From positions 496,001-560,000 of the forward strand of contig NZ_LR723670.1 of the NCBI RefSeq assembly GCF_902502825.2: a stretch of DNA of 64,000 nucleotides. The letters run 5' to 3'. This document shows, piece by piece, positions 26,064 to 35,740 of the stretch (position 1 is the stretch's first letter; the number at the start of each line of letters is the position of its first letter). The notes under the pieces were generated by a model. The model was not told where the DNA came from, searched no databases, and saw only the letters and a program-made list of their open reading frames with translations. Both the position numbers and the translations under genes were made by a program. The DNA is from Pseudorhizobium flavum. GTDB taxonomy: Bacteria > Pseudomonadota > Alphaproteobacteria > Rhizobiales > Rhizobiaceae.

Positions 26064-26735
26064 ATGATCGTAGTGGTTGACGAGCGCGAGCTCGTGAAAA
26101 ATGGCTACACTTCTCTTTTTGGACGCGAGGGCATCCCCTCGACGGGCTTCGATCCCGCAGAATTCACCGAGTGGGTGAACACGGCGGCCGACGGCGATCT
26201 TCATGCCGTGGAGGCATTCCTGATTGGCCAGGGGGACTGCATGCTCGAGCTGCCGCGGACCATTCGCGACCGCTCCCAGGCACCGGTCATCGCGGTAAGC
26301 GACCAACCCTCGCTCGATGCAACTCTTGCTCTGTTCGACAGCGGCGTTGATGACGTCGTGCGCAAGCCGGTCCATCCCCGCGAGATTCTTGCTCGTGCGG
26401 CGGCGATCCGGCGACGATTGAAGGCGATAGCCAATCACACCGACGTTGGCCAGATCAGGGTGTTCTCCGACGGCCGTGATCCGGAAATTGCCGGAGAGAC
26501 CTTCCCCTTGCCGCGGCGTGAGCGTCGCATCCTCGAATATTTGGTCGCCAATCGTGGCCGACGTGTCTCCAAGACGCAGATCTTCAACGCGATCTACGGC
26601 ATTTTCGACGAAGAAGTCGAAGAGAACGTGGTCGAAAGTCATATTAGTAAGCTGCGCAAGAAGCTGCGCAAGAAGCTCGGGACCGACCCGATCGATTCGA
26701 AGCGGTTCCTTGGCTACTGCATCGACTGGAACTGA
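26064..26735 (+). CDS. rem: Motility transcription regulator Rem (OmpR type, atypical receiver)
   Basis: Rem activates rhizobial flagellar genes during exponential growth. The 223-aa protein has an N-terminal receiver-like domain (about residues 1-118) and a C-terminal OmpR winged helix (about 130-223: [20 protein letters not shown], then [17 protein letters not shown]). The receiver starts VVVDERELV and keeps Lys in [10 protein letters not shown]. It has no Asp at the end of strand 3, where [12 protein letters not shown] stands in place of the phosphoacceptor motif, so phosphorylation is doubtful. It has its own upstream region and a 12-bp hairpin after the stop. Confidence 0.93.
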   Translation: MIVVVDERELVKNGYTSLFGREGIPSTGFDPAEFTEWVNTAADGDLHAVEAFLIGQGDCMLELPRTIRDRSQAPVIAVSDQPSLDATLALFDSGVDDVVRKPVHPREILARAAAIRRRLKAIANHTDVGQIRVFSDGRDPEIAGETFPLPRRERRILEYLVANRGRRVSKTQIFNAIYGIFDEEVEENVVESHISKLRKKLRKKLGTDPIDSKRFLGYCIDWN

Positions 26736-26740
26736 CGCAA

Positions 26741-26771
26741 GAATTCCGCTTCCCTGGATGAAGCGGAATTC
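26741..26771 (+). terminator. Perfect 12-bp hairpin after rem
   Basis: GAATTCCGCTTC (26741-26752) and GAAGCGGAATTC (26760-26771) form a perfect 12-bp stem with a 7-nt loop, five bp after the rem stop. No T-tract follows, so termination may be partial or the hairpin may protect the mRNA end. Confidence 0.6.
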
Positions 26772-26778
26772 AGACAGC

Positions 26779-26801
26779 TTCACGCAAGGCCCACCACCTA
26801 C
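26779..26801 (+). promoter_or_regulatory. Shared flagellar promoter element for flgE operon
   Basis: TTCACGCAAG at 26779-26788 is followed after 10 nt by TAC at 26799-26801, 8 bp after the rem hairpin and 35 bp before the flgE ATG. It separates rem transcription from the flgE-fliQ operon. Confidence 0.65.
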
Positions 26802-26836
26802 TCTCCCGGACAATAAAGCTACAACGAGGATTGGAT

Positions 26837-28039
26837 ATGAGCCTCTACGGAACCATGAGAACCGGCGTATCCGGGATGAACGCACAGGCGAACCGGCTGA
26901 GCACGGTGGGCGACAACATCGCCAATGCGTCAACCGCGGGCTACAAGAAGGCGTCCACCCAGTTCTCTTCGCTGATCCTGCCCTCCAGTGAAGGCAGCTA
27001 CAACTCGGGTGGCGTCACCACGAATGTTCGCTACTCCATCTCCTCGCAGGGCACGTTCACCTACACCACGTCGTCGACGGACCTCGCCATCAACGGGCGT
27101 GGTTTCTTCATCGTCCAGGGCTCGGACGGCATCGAGTACCTCACTCGCGCAGGTAACTTCACCGGCATGTCCGACGGCACGCTGCAGAACGCTGCCGGCT
27201 TTACACTGATGGGCTATCAGTACTCCACCACCGAGGACCCGACTATTGTCGTTAACGGCTTCGACGGTCTGACCGAGATCAACCTGTCATCCGCCTCACT
27301 TACGGCAACAGCGTCCACGACGGGTGTCCTGGATGTCAATCTTCGCGCAACGGAAGCTGTCGGTTACACCAAGACCACGTCGCTGGTCGCCTATGACAGC
27401 CAAGGCAATAGCCGACTGCTTGAGTTCACGTACGAGAAGATTGCTGACAATCAATGGTCCGTTGATGTTGCCTACGACGGTACTTCCATCGGTTCGCAGA
27501 CGCTCACCTTTGATGTGAACGGCCAGCTAACGGCGACGCCTGTAACGGTCACGACGACTGCCGTAGGGGCAGCCACTTTGGCCGGGGCGGAACTTCCGTC
27601 CCTGACGATTGACATGTCAGGAACGACCCAGCTCGGGGCAGACTTCAAGGTCGGCAACGGTAAGATTGACGGCAATGCGGCAAGCGACGTGGTCGGTCAC
27701 GAAATCAGCGAGGATGGCGTCGTCTACCTTAAATACTCAAACGGCAAGCTGGAGCCGAAGTATCGGATCGCTATGGCTGACGTTCAAAGCCCTGACCAGC
27801 TGAAGCCGCTGGCAGGCAATGTCTACACGCAGAGCAATGATTCAGGCGTCATCGTGATGGGTTACGCAGGAAATGGAAGCTACGGCACCATCCTGTCCGG
27901 CGCCCTGGAAGACTCGAACGTCGATATTGCCGAAGAGCTGACCTCGATGATCGAATCCCAGCGCAACTACACCGCCAATTCCAAGGTCTTCCAGACCGGT
28001 TCCGAACTGATGGAAGTTCTCGTCAATCTGAAGAGATGA
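26837..28039 (+). CDS. flgE: Flagellar hook protein FlgE
   Basis: FlgE is the hook subunit. The 400-aa protein has the N-terminal rod/hook signature (RLSTVGDNIANASTAGYKKAS, about residues 19-39), a FlgE-type middle domain with GRGFFIVQGSDGIEYLTRAG, and the C-terminal motif SNVDIAEELTSMIESQRNYTANSKVFQTGSELM. ATG 26837 fits the family start MSLYG; an in-frame TTG lies 6 bp upstream. It is the first gene of the operon. Confidence 0.97.
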   Translation: MSLYGTMRTGVSGMNAQANRLSTVGDNIANASTAGYKKASTQFSSLILPSSEGSYNSGGVTTNVRYSISSQGTFTYTTSSTDLAINGRGFFIVQGSDGIEYLTRAGNFTGMSDGTLQNAAGFTLMGYQYSTTEDPTIVVNGFDGLTEINLSSASLTATASTTGVLDVNLRATEAVGYTKTTSLVAYDSQGNSRLLEFTYEKIADNQWSVDVAYDGTSIGSQTLTFDVNGQLTATPVTVTTTAVGAATLAGAELPSLTIDMSGTTQLGADFKVGNGKIDGNAASDVVGHEISEDGVVYLKYSNGKLEPKYRIAMADVQSPDQLKPLAGNVYTQSNDSGVIVMGYAGNGSYGTILSGALEDSNVDIAEELTSMIESQRNYTANSKVFQTGSELMEVLVNLKR

Positions 28040-28067
28040 CGGGAACTAATTCCTAGAGGCAGTCACC

Positions 28068-29534
28068 ATGTCGCTTTCGTCCGCACTTTCCACGGCGCAA
28101 TCCATCTTCAACAACACCGGCATTCAGACCGGCGTCGCATCGAAGAACATTGCGAATGCGCAGAACGCCAACTACGTCCGGCGATCCGCAGTGCTGACCA
28201 CAGGGGGCAATGGTTCTCTCGTCGTTGCCATCGAGCGCTCCCAGAACCAGGCGCTCTATCGGCAGACGATCGAAAGCTCCTCTCTCTATAGTGGCCAAAA
28301 GATCCTGCTTTCCGGCCTAGAAGAAGTGAAATCCCTTATGGGAGGGAACGACTATGAGACGTCGCCCTCCGCGATAATCGCTAATCTGCGCAACAATCTC
28401 CAGACCTGGGCGAGCAAGCCGAGCGAAACGACGGTCGGTGCAACGGTCATCTCCACGGCTGTCGATCTCGCCAATTCGCTCAACACCGCCTCCGACCAGT
28501 TGCAGGCCATTCGCAAGCGCGCTGACGACGACATCAAGCAGGGAGTCGAGGAACTCAACAAGCTGCTGGCGCAGTTTGAGATCGCGAATAATCGGGTAAA
28601 GCAGGAAACCGCTGTAGGCGCCAATCCGAACGACGCTCTTGACCAGCGCGAAACACTCCTGAAGCAGATTGCGGAGATTGTCGGCGTTACGACTCTGTCG
28701 CGCGAAAACAATGACCTGGTCCTCTATACAACGGAGGGGACGGTATTGTTCGAAACACTTCCCCGGCCTGTCACGTTCGCACCAACCGTAGCCTACGGCG
28801 CCACCACGACCGGCAATGGCGTCTTTATCGACGGTGTGGCCATCAAGGCAGGTGTCGGTCCTGAGACCAGCGCCAAGGGATCTCTCCAGGCGCTGCTGCA
28901 ACTTCGTGACGATATCGTGCCCGTCTACCAGAGCCAGATGGACGAGATCGCCCGTGGGCTAATCATGGCATTCGCCGAAACGGACCAGACGGTCGTTCCT
29001 CCGGCGCCTGCCATTCTTGCGCCCGGCCTTTTCACCTGGGATGTTGGTACGATACCTGCTGCCAACACGGTTGAGCCGGGGTTGGCGGCCCGCATCAAGG
29101 TCAACCCGCTGGTCATTCCCCCATCCGGGAACCCGATGTTGATCCGCGACGGCGGCATCAACGGCGTAACCTATGTCGTCAATACCACGGCCTCGACCGG
29201 ATTTTCGGATCTGCTCAACAAGTACGACGACGCCTTCGAAGTCAGGATCGACTTTGCGGCAAGCACCCAGGTCGGCGGCAAGCTCGACCTGCAGTCCTTC
29301 GCTGCAGATTCCATCGGCTGGCTCGAGATGCTGCGCAGCACGGCAACGTCGGCCACGGAGAACAAGCTGGCAATGCTCAGCCGTGCAACCGATGCCTATT
29401 CCAGCGAAACCGGCGTAAGCCTCGACGAGGAGCTGTCGTTGCTGCTCGATATCGAGCAGTCCTACAAGGCGGCGGCAAAACTGATGTCGACGGTCGACAC
29501 GATGATGCAGGCCCTGCTCGAGGCGGCGAGCTGA
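28068..29534 (+). CDS. flgK: Hook-filament junction protein FlgK
   Basis: FlgK (HAP1) joins hook to filament. The 488-aa protein has the N-terminal motif GVASKNIANAQNANYVRR, the FlgK helical segment including NSLNTASDQLQAIRKRADDDIKQGVEELNKLL, and the C-terminal motif GVSLDEELSLLLDIEQSYKAAAKLMSTVDTMMQALLEA. It follows flgE by 28 bp and precedes flgL by 2 bp. Confidence 0.96.
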   Translation: MSLSSALSTAQSIFNNTGIQTGVASKNIANAQNANYVRRSAVLTTGGNGSLVVAIERSQNQALYRQTIESSSLYSGQKILLSGLEEVKSLMGGNDYETSPSAIIANLRNNLQTWASKPSETTVGATVISTAVDLANSLNTASDQLQAIRKRADDDIKQGVEELNKLLAQFEIANNRVKQETAVGANPNDALDQRETLLKQIAEIVGVTTLSRENNDLVLYTTEGTVLFETLPRPVTFAPTVAYGATTTGNGVFIDGVAIKAGVGPETSAKGSLQALLQLRDDIVPVYQSQMDEIARGLIMAFAETDQTVVPPAPAILAPGLFTWDVGTIPAANTVEPGLAARIKVNPLVIPPSGNPMLIRDGGINGVTYVVNTTASTGFSDLLNKYDDAFEVRIDFAASTQVGGKLDLQSFAADSIGWLEMLRSTATSATENKLAMLSRATDAYSSETGVSLDEELSLLLDIEQSYKAAAKLMSTVDTMMQALLEAAS

Positions 29535-29536
29535 TC

Positions 29537-30634
29537 ATGAAGACTTCTTTCATTTCATCGCTCAGTATCCAGACAACGATGCGCTACGCTGTCGCCAAGG
29601 CGCAGCAGGACATGGTCGCCGCGCAGCAGGAGGTAACGACGGGCCGGCACGCGGACGTCGGTGTGGCGCTTGGCGCGACCACGTCCAGAAGCCTCGACCT
29701 CACCCGCGACGTGTTGCGCATCAAGTCGATGCTGACCACCAACTCTCTCGCCACCCAGCGGCTGGAATCCTCGGAAGAGGCGCTGTCGAAGATGTCTGGT
29801 CTCGGCCAGAAGATTCTCGATTCCCTCATCGGCATCGGCGGCAGCAGCGATTCCACAAATCTTAGCGTCGCACGCACGTCCATTCAGTCGGCGCTGGACA
29901 CATTTGCCAGCTTCGCCAATACGTCGGTAAACGGTGAATACCTGTTTGCGGGCATCAACTCCGACATCAAGCCGTTCGAGAACGTCGCGGCGGCCGGTTC
30001 CGCGGTACAGGTCGCTTTTGATGCCGAGCTGGCGAAGTTCCTGACGGACAATGCAATTGCGTCGCGAAGCGACATGACCCAGCAGGACATGTCGGACTTC
30101 CTGGACCTTATGGAATCGAAGTTCGACGGCAGTTCGCCGCTCACGGACCCACCTCACGACATCGCGACCGTCGGTACGGATTTCTGGGCGGCCTATGTAT
30201 CGAATGCGTCCGACGAGAACATGAAGAGCCGCATCACGCAGAGCGAGATCGTCGAGACCTCCACGAATTCCAACACGGCAGGCATGCGGAAGTTCGTTTT
30301 GACCTCCCTGATTTCGATGGAGTTTCTCACGAACGACATTTCGGATGAAGCTCGCAGCGTCGTGACGACCCGCGCCCAGGCCTACATCGGCCAGGCGATG
30401 TCGAGCCTCACCGGTGAGCGGGCCCGTCTCGGTCTTTCGGCAGAACGGGTGAAAAAGGCCGACGAGACGCTCGAGGCACAGCAGAAGATCATCGAAGTGC
30501 ATCTCAACGACCTCGAATCGGTGGATGCCTACGAGGCGTCCACCCGGGTCAAGGGCCTTCAGGCGTTGATCGAGACAGCCTACACGCTGACCGCACGTCT
30601 ACAACAGTTAAGTCTGGTCAACTTCCTCAGATGA
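29537..30634 (+). CDS. flgL: Hook-filament junction protein FlgL
   Basis: FlgL (HAP3) is the second junction protein and is homologous to flagellin at its ends. The 365-aa protein has a flagellin-like N-terminal helix (AKAQQDMVAAQQEVTTGRHADVG) and the central segment FASFANTSVNGEYLFAGINSDIKPF. The C-terminal helix ends YEASTRVKGLQALIETAYTLTARLQQLSLVNFL. It is tightly spaced after flgK. Confidence 0.95.
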   Translation: MKTSFISSLSIQTTMRYAVAKAQQDMVAAQQEVTTGRHADVGVALGATTSRSLDLTRDVLRIKSMLTTNSLATQRLESSEEALSKMSGLGQKILDSLIGIGGSSDSTNLSVARTSIQSALDTFASFANTSVNGEYLFAGINSDIKPFENVAAAGSAVQVAFDAELAKFLTDNAIASRSDMTQQDMSDFLDLMESKFDGSSPLTDPPHDIATVGTDFWAAYVSNASDENMKSRITQSEIVETSTNSNTAGMRKFVLTSLISMEFLTNDISDEARSVVTTRAQAYIGQAMSSLTGERARLGLSAERVKKADETLEAQQKIIEVHLNDLESVDAYEASTRVKGLQALIETAYTLTARLQQLSLVNFLR

Positions 30635-30667
30635 TTGAGGAAACAGGTGAAAATGAAGGATACATGA

Positions 30668-31015
30668 ATGTACCAGTTTTCATATGCCGAGATCATGGAA
30701 GATGGCGTCGCCGACGCCAAGGACCGTGAACGGCAGGCGCTGGAACGATCGATAGAACTTCTGGTCGCCGCGCGTGACGCAGGAGCTTATTCCCGCCACA
30801 CTATCGAGGCGGTCTACTACACACGGCGGGTCTGGATACGTCTGATCGAGGACCTCAAGCAGCCGGAGAACGAGCTCGGCTCGGAGTTGCGCGCCAATCT
30901 GATTTCGATCGCGATCTGGATACTGAAGGAATGCGAGCGGATCAGGAAGCGCCAGTCGACGAACTACCAGGGCATCATCGACGTGACCACCATCATCAAG
31001 GATGGACTTAAATGA
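30668..31015 (+). CDS. flaF: Flagellin biosynthesis regulator FlaF
   Basis: FlaF is a small cytoplasmic alphaproteobacterial protein needed for flagellin synthesis or secretion; it works opposite FlbT in Caulobacter. The 115-aa protein matches the family in length and has helical segments [20 protein letters not shown] and [22 protein letters not shown]. It overlaps flbT by 4 bp, which fits coupled stoichiometry of the pair. Possible RNA targets are the flagellin leaders at 14646-17590. Confidence 0.93.
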   Translation: MYQFSYAEIMEDGVADAKDRERQALERSIELLVAARDAGAYSRHTIEAVYYTRRVWIRLIEDLKQPENELGSELRANLISIAIWILKECERIRKRQSTNYQGIIDVTTIIKDGLK

Positions 31016-31461
31016 AAAGTACGCTGCGCATCTCGCTGAAATCGGGCGAACGCATCTTCATCAACGGCGCGGTGCTGCGGGTTGATCGCAAGGTTGCATT
31101 GGAATTCCTGAACGATGTGACGTTCCTCCTGGAAAACCACGTCCTCCAGCCGGAGGAAGCAACGACGCCGCTACGGCAACTCTACTTCATTGCCCAGATG
31201 ATGTTGATCAATCCCGAGGGCAAGGACCAGTCGATGGCTCTTTTCCGGAAGTCGGTGAGCATGCTCCTGAACTGCTTCCAGAACGAAGAGGTGCTGGCAG
31301 AACTGAAGCGGATTGACGGGATGGTAGCCTCGGGGCGCGCCTTCGACGCTCTGAAGGCTATTCGCGGCCTCTATCCGATCGAGGACCGCATCCTCAACAG
31401 CCAGGAAATGACGCCGGCGACGGTCGAGCAGATCCGCAAGGAGATCGCCCCATGGCGGTAG
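31012..31461 (+). CDS. flbT: Flagellin mRNA regulator FlbT
   Basis: FlbT acts after transcription on flagellin mRNA leaders in Caulobacter, and related proteins in rhizobia and Brucella also regulate flagellin levels. The 149-aa protein starts [41 protein letters not shown] and has the family C-terminal half with [13 protein letters not shown]. It overlaps flaF by 4 bp and flgD by 10 bp. This gene makes the hairpins ahead of three flagellin genes especially relevant. Confidence 0.94.
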   Translation: MKSTLRISLKSGERIFINGAVLRVDRKVALEFLNDVTFLLENHVLQPEEATTPLRQLYFIAQMMLINPEGKDQSMALFRKSVSMLLNCFQNEEVLAELKRIDGMVASGRAFDALKAIRGLYPIEDRILNSQEMTPATVEQIRKEIAPWR

Positions 31462-31940
31462 ATCCGGTAACCACGGCGGCTTCCAACCCCTGGGCGAATG
31501 CCGCCGCCACGACGAAGGACGCTGACAAGGCAGGGCTGAACTACGACAGCTTCCTGAAGCTGCTCATCGCCCAGATGAAGAACCAGGATCCGACCGATCC
31601 GATGGATGCGAGCGAGCAGATGTCCCAGCTTGCCTCCTTCTCCCAGGTCGAGCAGACGATCCAGACGAACGCCCACCTGCGCAGCATGCTGCAGGCGGAG
31701 GCGCTGACACGTGCGGGCGATCTCGTCGGCAAGTATGTCCAGAGCGCCGACGACAAGGTCATGGGTAAGGTCAAGGAAGTCGAAGTCTACTCGGATGGCG
31801 TGATCGTCATCACCGAGAACAACGACAAGGTCCTATTGCAGGCCGGCGTGGTGATCTCCGACAATCCGATCGTCAAGACGACGCCCGGCGATAACACTGG
31901 CGGCTCGACGGACGGTTCAGGCGACGATACAACAAGCTGA
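31452..31940 (+). CDS. flgD: Hook-cap scaffold protein FlgD
   Basis: FlgD caps the growing hook. The 162-aa protein has the conserved N-terminal part ([40 protein letters not shown], about residues 28-67) and [10 protein letters not shown]. It lacks the extended C-terminal Ig/tudor domains of enterobacterial FlgD (about 230 aa); the short form is seen in other rhizobia. The tail is Gly/Ser/Asp-rich. Confidence 0.93.
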   Translation: MAVDPVTTAASNPWANAAATTKDADKAGLNYDSFLKLLIAQMKNQDPTDPMDASEQMSQLASFSQVEQTIQTNAHLRSMLQAEALTRAGDLVGKYVQSADDKVMGKVKEVEVYSDGVIVITENNDKVLLQAGVVISDNPIVKTTPGDNTGGSTDGSGDDTTS

Positions 31941-31979
31941 TGACTGAAGGCCCGAATGATTCGGGTCGGAGCTGGCGAC

Positions 31980-32246
31980 ATGAACGAAGCCGATGCCCTG
32001 GATATCATGCAGGCGGCGATCTGGACCATCCTCGTGGCGTCCGGTCCCGCCGTGCTGACGGCCATGATTGTTGGCGTCGGCATCGCTATCCTGCAGGCGC
32101 TCACGCAGGTGCAGGAAATGACGCTCACCTTCGTGCCGAAGATCGTCGCCATCATGATCATGATCGGTGTCTCGGCACCCTTTATCGGTGCTCAGATCAA
32201 CCTGTTCGCCAACCTCGTCTTCTCTCGGGTGCAGTCGGGCTTCTGA
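31980..32246 (+). CDS. fliQ: Flagellar export gate protein FliQ
   Basis: FliQ is a two-helix export-gate subunit. The 88-aa product has hydrophobic hairpins (AAIWTILVASGPAVLTAMIVGVGIAILQALTQVQE and FVPKIVAIMIMIGVSAPF). ATG 31980 gives the usual length of 88 residues and is preceded by CGGAG; an in-frame start 24 bp upstream is less likely. It is the last gene of the flgE operon. Confidence 0.95.
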   Translation: MNEADALDIMQAAIWTILVASGPAVLTAMIVGVGIAILQALTQVQEMTLTFVPKIVAIMIMIGVSAPFIGAQINLFANLVFSRVQSGF

Positions 32247-32266
32247 CCCGCCGCGGATATGACACC

Positions 32267-32289
32267 CTCGCGCAAGCTTCGCCGTCTAG
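32267..32289 (+). promoter_or_regulatory. Shared flagellar promoter element for flhA-fliR operon
   Basis: CTCGCGCAAG at 32267-32276 is followed after 10 nt by TAG at 32287-32289, between fliQ and flhA and 56 bp before the flhA ATG. It implies that flhA onward can be expressed separately from the flgE operon. Confidence 0.7.
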
Positions 32290-32345
32290 GAAGACGGTGA
32301 ACTGGCAGTACTCCTGCCGCCTTCTCATGAAGAGACGGATGCATC

Positions 32346-34433
32346 ATGGCGCAACCACCTGCACTTTCCATCCCTAAGGTAGCCCCTAACGGCCGTGACA
32401 TCGGCTTTGCGGCTGGTATCGTCGGGATACTGTGCATCCTGTTCCTGCCCATACCGACCTTCTTAATCGACATGGGCCTGGCATTCTCGATCGCCTTCTC
32501 CGTGCTGATCCTGATGGTCGCGCTCTGGATCCAACGGCCGCTGGACTTTTCGTCCTTTCCGACCATCCTGCTGATCGCCACGATGATCCGCCTGTCGCTC
32601 AACATCGCAACGACGCGCGTCATTCTCTCGAACGGTCACGAAGGCCACGATGCGGCCGGCGGCGTCATCTCGGGCTTTGCCAGCCTCGTGATGTCCGGCG
32701 ACTTCGTGATCGGGATCATCGTCTTCATGATCCTGATCACCGTCAACTTCATCGTTATCACCAAGGGTGCTACGCGTATCGCCGAAGTCGGCGCCCGCTT
32801 CACGCTGGACGCCATCCCCGGCAAGCAGATGTCGATCGACGCCGACCTTTCCGCAGGCGTGATCGATGAGAAGGAAGCCCAGCGCCGGCGCGGCGAGCTC
32901 GAGCAGGAGAGCTCCTTCTTCGGCGCCATGGACGGTGCATCCAAGTTTGTCCGTGGTGATGCGATCGCCGGCCTCATCATTACCGCGATCAACATCTTCG
33001 GCGGGATCATCATCGGCTATTTCCGTCACGGCATGGAAATTGGCGAGGCGGCCGATGTCTTCGTGAAGCTGTCGGTCGGTGACGGCATCGTCTCGCAGGT
33101 TCCGGCGCTGGTCGTGTCGCTGGCCGCAGGCCTGCTCGTGTCGCGTGGCGGCACTTCCGGTTCGACCGACAAGGCAGTTGTGGACCAGCTGAGCGGCTAT
33201 CCCCGCGCCCTCTCGATGGCGGCGGGGCTGATGGGCATGCTGGCGCTCGTTCCGGGTCTTCCGCTCGTGCCCTTCATGGCGCTTGGCGGCGTGATGGGCT
33301 TCGGCGCCTGGTATATTCCGCGCCGCGTGGAGACCGAGAACAAGCTGCGCCGCGAGGACGAGGAGAAGAAGGTCGTTCAGAACAAGGAGGCGGAGAAGGA
33401 TTCCGTCAAGAGCGCGCTCCGGACCGCCGAAATCGAGCTGGCGCTCGGGAAGCAGGTCTCCACGCGACTGCTCGGTGCGCATCAGGAGCTCGCCTTCCGC
33501 GTCGGCAAGATGCGCAAGAAGTTCGCGACCCAGTACGGCTTCGTGGTGCCGGAGATCAAGGTATCCGACGACATCATGATCCCGGAGAAGTCCTACCAGA
33601 TCCGCATCCACGGAACGACGATCGCGTCCAACACCTTGCGTGTCGGCGACGTGCTGGTCGTAACCGGTTCCGGCCGCAAGCCGAGCATCCCGGGTGACGA
33701 GATTCGCGAGCCCGCATTCGGCATGCCGGCCGTATCGATTCTCGAGACCTTTGCCGAAGACCTGAAGCGCGAGGGCTTCCATCCGATCGACAACGTCTCG
33801 GTAGTACTGACGCACATGTCCGAGGTCATTCGCAACAACCTTCCGCAACTCCTGTCCTACAAGGACGTGAAGGTCCTGATCGATCGCCTTGATCCCGAAT
33901 ACAAGAAGCTCGCCGACGAGATCTGCTCCTCGCATATGTCCTATTCGGGCCTACAGGCGGTGCTGAAGCTTCTGCTCGCCGAGCGCGTCTCGATCCGCAA
34001 CCTGCACCTGATTCTGGAAGCCGTCGCGGAGTTGGCTCCTCACGTGCGCAAGACCGAGCAAATCGTCGAGCATGTCCGTGTTCGCATGTCACAGCAGTTG
34101 TGCGGCGATCTGGCGGACAATGGTGTGCTTCGCGTTCTCCGCCTCGGAACCAAGTGGGACATGATCTTCCACCAGGCCCTGAAGCGGGATGCGAAGGGCG
34201 AGGTCGTCGAGTTCGACATCGATCCGCGCAGCCTGGAGGAGTTCAGCGAGCAAGCGACTAAAGTTATCCGTGAATTCATGGACCGCGGACTGCCTTTCGT
34301 CCTTGTCACATCGCCTGAAACACGGTCCTATGTCCGCATGATCATCGAGCGGCTGTTTGCGACGCTTCCCGTTCTCTCCCACGTCGAACTTGCCAAGGGA
34401 CTCGAGATCAAGATTTTGGGCTCCATCTCCTGA
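32346..34433 (+). CDS. flhA: Flagellar export gate protein FlhA
   Basis: FlhA is the large export-gate component. The 695-aa protein has several N-terminal membrane helices, then the family signature [25 protein letters not shown] (about residues 140-165). A large cytoplasmic domain (from about residue 330) docks chaperone-substrate complexes. Length and order are normal for the family. Confidence 0.98.
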   Translation: MAQPPALSIPKVAPNGRDIGFAAGIVGILCILFLPIPTFLIDMGLAFSIAFSVLILMVALWIQRPLDFSSFPTILLIATMIRLSLNIATTRVILSNGHEGHDAAGGVISGFASLVMSGDFVIGIIVFMILITVNFIVITKGATRIAEVGARFTLDAIPGKQMSIDADLSAGVIDEKEAQRRRGELEQESSFFGAMDGASKFVRGDAIAGLIITAINIFGGIIIGYFRHGMEIGEAADVFVKLSVGDGIVSQVPALVVSLAAGLLVSRGGTSGSTDKAVVDQLSGYPRALSMAAGLMGMLALVPGLPLVPFMALGGVMGFGAWYIPRRVETENKLRREDEEKKVVQNKEAEKDSVKSALRTAEIELALGKQVSTRLLGAHQELAFRVGKMRKKFATQYGFVVPEIKVSDDIMIPEKSYQIRIHGTTIASNTLRVGDVLVVTGSGRKPSIPGDEIREPAFGMPAVSILETFAEDLKREGFHPIDNVSVVLTHMSEVIRNNLPQLLSYKDVKVLIDRLDPEYKKLADEICSSHMSYSGLQAVLKLLLAERVSIRNLHLILEAVAELAPHVRKTEQIVEHVRVRMSQQLCGDLADNGVLRVLRLGTKWDMIFHQALKRDAKGEVVEFDIDPRSLEEFSEQATKVIREFMDRGLPFVLVTSPETRSYVRMIIERLFATLPVLSHVELAKGLEIKILGSIS

Positions 34434-34461
34434 TGGCCGAGCCCGGCAGGGGATCGTCCGG

Positions 34462-35214
34462 ATGATTACCGACCCGCAGGGGACCATACTGGCACTGTTT
34501 CTCGCCTTCTGTCGCATGGGCGGGTGCATCATGGTTCTGCCGGGATTTGGAAGCGCGCGCGTACCTGCCAATATTCGACTTTTCCTGGCGGTGGCCGTGT
34601 CCGTGGCGGTTCTCCCGCTTCTATGGGACGTCATCTATCCGCGAGCTACTTCGCCCGATGCTACCTATATTGGGCTGATCGTCAGCGAAACGCTTATCGG
34701 TGTCGTCTACGGATTGATCGCCCGCCTCTACACGTTGGGCATGCAGTATGCAGGCGCAATCCTCACCATGTCGATTGGGTTCACGGCGCCCGGCGGCACG
34801 GACGTCCTGGAGGACACCTCAGAAAACCAGCTGACGAACCTCCTGACCTTCAGCGCGCTTCTGCTGCTCTTCATGCTCGACTTCCATCACATCGTCATCC
34901 GCGCGCTGGTGGATTCCTACGCGGCGACGCCTGTTGGAAATCTGGTCGATCCTCAAAAGATGCTGATTACTCTGACGGACACGTTGCGCGCCTCGACGGA
35001 TCTGATGTTGCGGCTTGCGAGCCCCTTCCTGATCTACGGCCTGATGTTCAACGTCGGCATTGGGTTGATCAACAAGCTTGCGCCACAGATCCCGGTCTTC
35101 TTCATTTCCACCCCATTCCTGCTCGCGGGCGGTCTGTTCCTGCTCTACCTGTCGATCGCTGCCCTGATTCGCCAGTTCGCGGACGGTTTCCCGATGGTCT
35201 TTCTTTCTTTCTGA
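34462..35214 (+). CDS. fliR: Flagellar export gate protein FliR
   Basis: FliR completes the FliPQR gate. The 250-aa protein is strongly hydrophobic with about six membrane segments, including LALFLAFCRMGGCIMVLPGFG at the start and the C-terminal FFISTPFLLAGGLFLLYLSIAALIRQF. ATG 34462, preceded by AGGGGATCGTCC, gives the family N-terminus; an in-frame upstream start would overlap flhA. Confidence 0.96.
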   Translation: MITDPQGTILALFLAFCRMGGCIMVLPGFGSARVPANIRLFLAVAVSVAVLPLLWDVIYPRATSPDATYIGLIVSETLIGVVYGLIARLYTLGMQYAGAILTMSIGFTAPGGTDVLEDTSENQLTNLLTFSALLLLFMLDFHHIVIRALVDSYAATPVGNLVDPQKMLITLTDTLRASTDLMLRLASPFLIYGLMFNVGIGLINKLAPQIPVFFISTPFLLAGGLFLLYLSIAALIRQFADGFPMVFLSF

Positions 35215-35220
35215 GGTGTC

Positions 35221-35637
35221 ATGGCTGACGAGCAGAACAGGTCGAAGAAGTTGAAACGCCTCGTGAGCGTTCAGCGCCACATGGAAAAGATGGCGGAGCA
35301 CGAGCTCGCCGCAACGACCAAGCACCGTGCCGAGGTGGCCCAGTCGATGGAGGTCGTGATCCAGGCGATCGGCTCGATCGATCCGATTCACCGTTCCTTT
35401 TCGCAGAACTACGCCGAGCGCTTCGGCCGCCTGACGATCAAGGATGGCCAGTTGGAGAACATCCAGCAGATACAGGAAATGAAGGTGCTCCGGGAGCGCA
35501 CGAAGGGCGATCGGCTCGAGGAGCACATGAAGAAGGCACGCGAGCAGGAGGAGCGCCAGGCGTCCGACCAGGCGATCTACGATCTCCTGGAAATCACCTT
35601 CGCCGCGCCAGCCTCCAGCAAGGTTCAGTCGTCATAG
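35221..35637 (+). CDS. Small coiled-coil protein, possible FliJ analogue
   Basis: This 138-aa, highly charged protein is almost wholly helical. It has long Lys/Arg/Glu-rich stretches (KKLKRLVSVQRHMEKMAEHELAA; about residues 70-118 with repeated Glu/Arg/Gln), which predicts an antiparallel coiled coil. FliJ, the stalk of the FliI ATPase, has this size and composition and is otherwise absent here. It follows fliR by 6 bp. The function is inferred from shape and context; sequence similarity to FliJ is not obvious by eye. Confidence 0.55.
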   Translation: MADEQNRSKKLKRLVSVQRHMEKMAEHELAATTKHRAEVAQSMEVVIQAIGSIDPIHRSFSQNYAERFGRLTIKDGQLENIQQIQEMKVLRERTKGDRLEEHMKKAREQEERQASDQAIYDLLEITFAAPASSKVQSS

Positions 35638-35740
35638 TCTTGGCCACAGTCGAAGGGGCGGCCCGAGCCGCCGCTAGAAAGCAATCGAACCGTTGCTGCC
35701 ATGGCCGACATGCCTGGCGGCCGTGGCGAAAGGAACTGAC

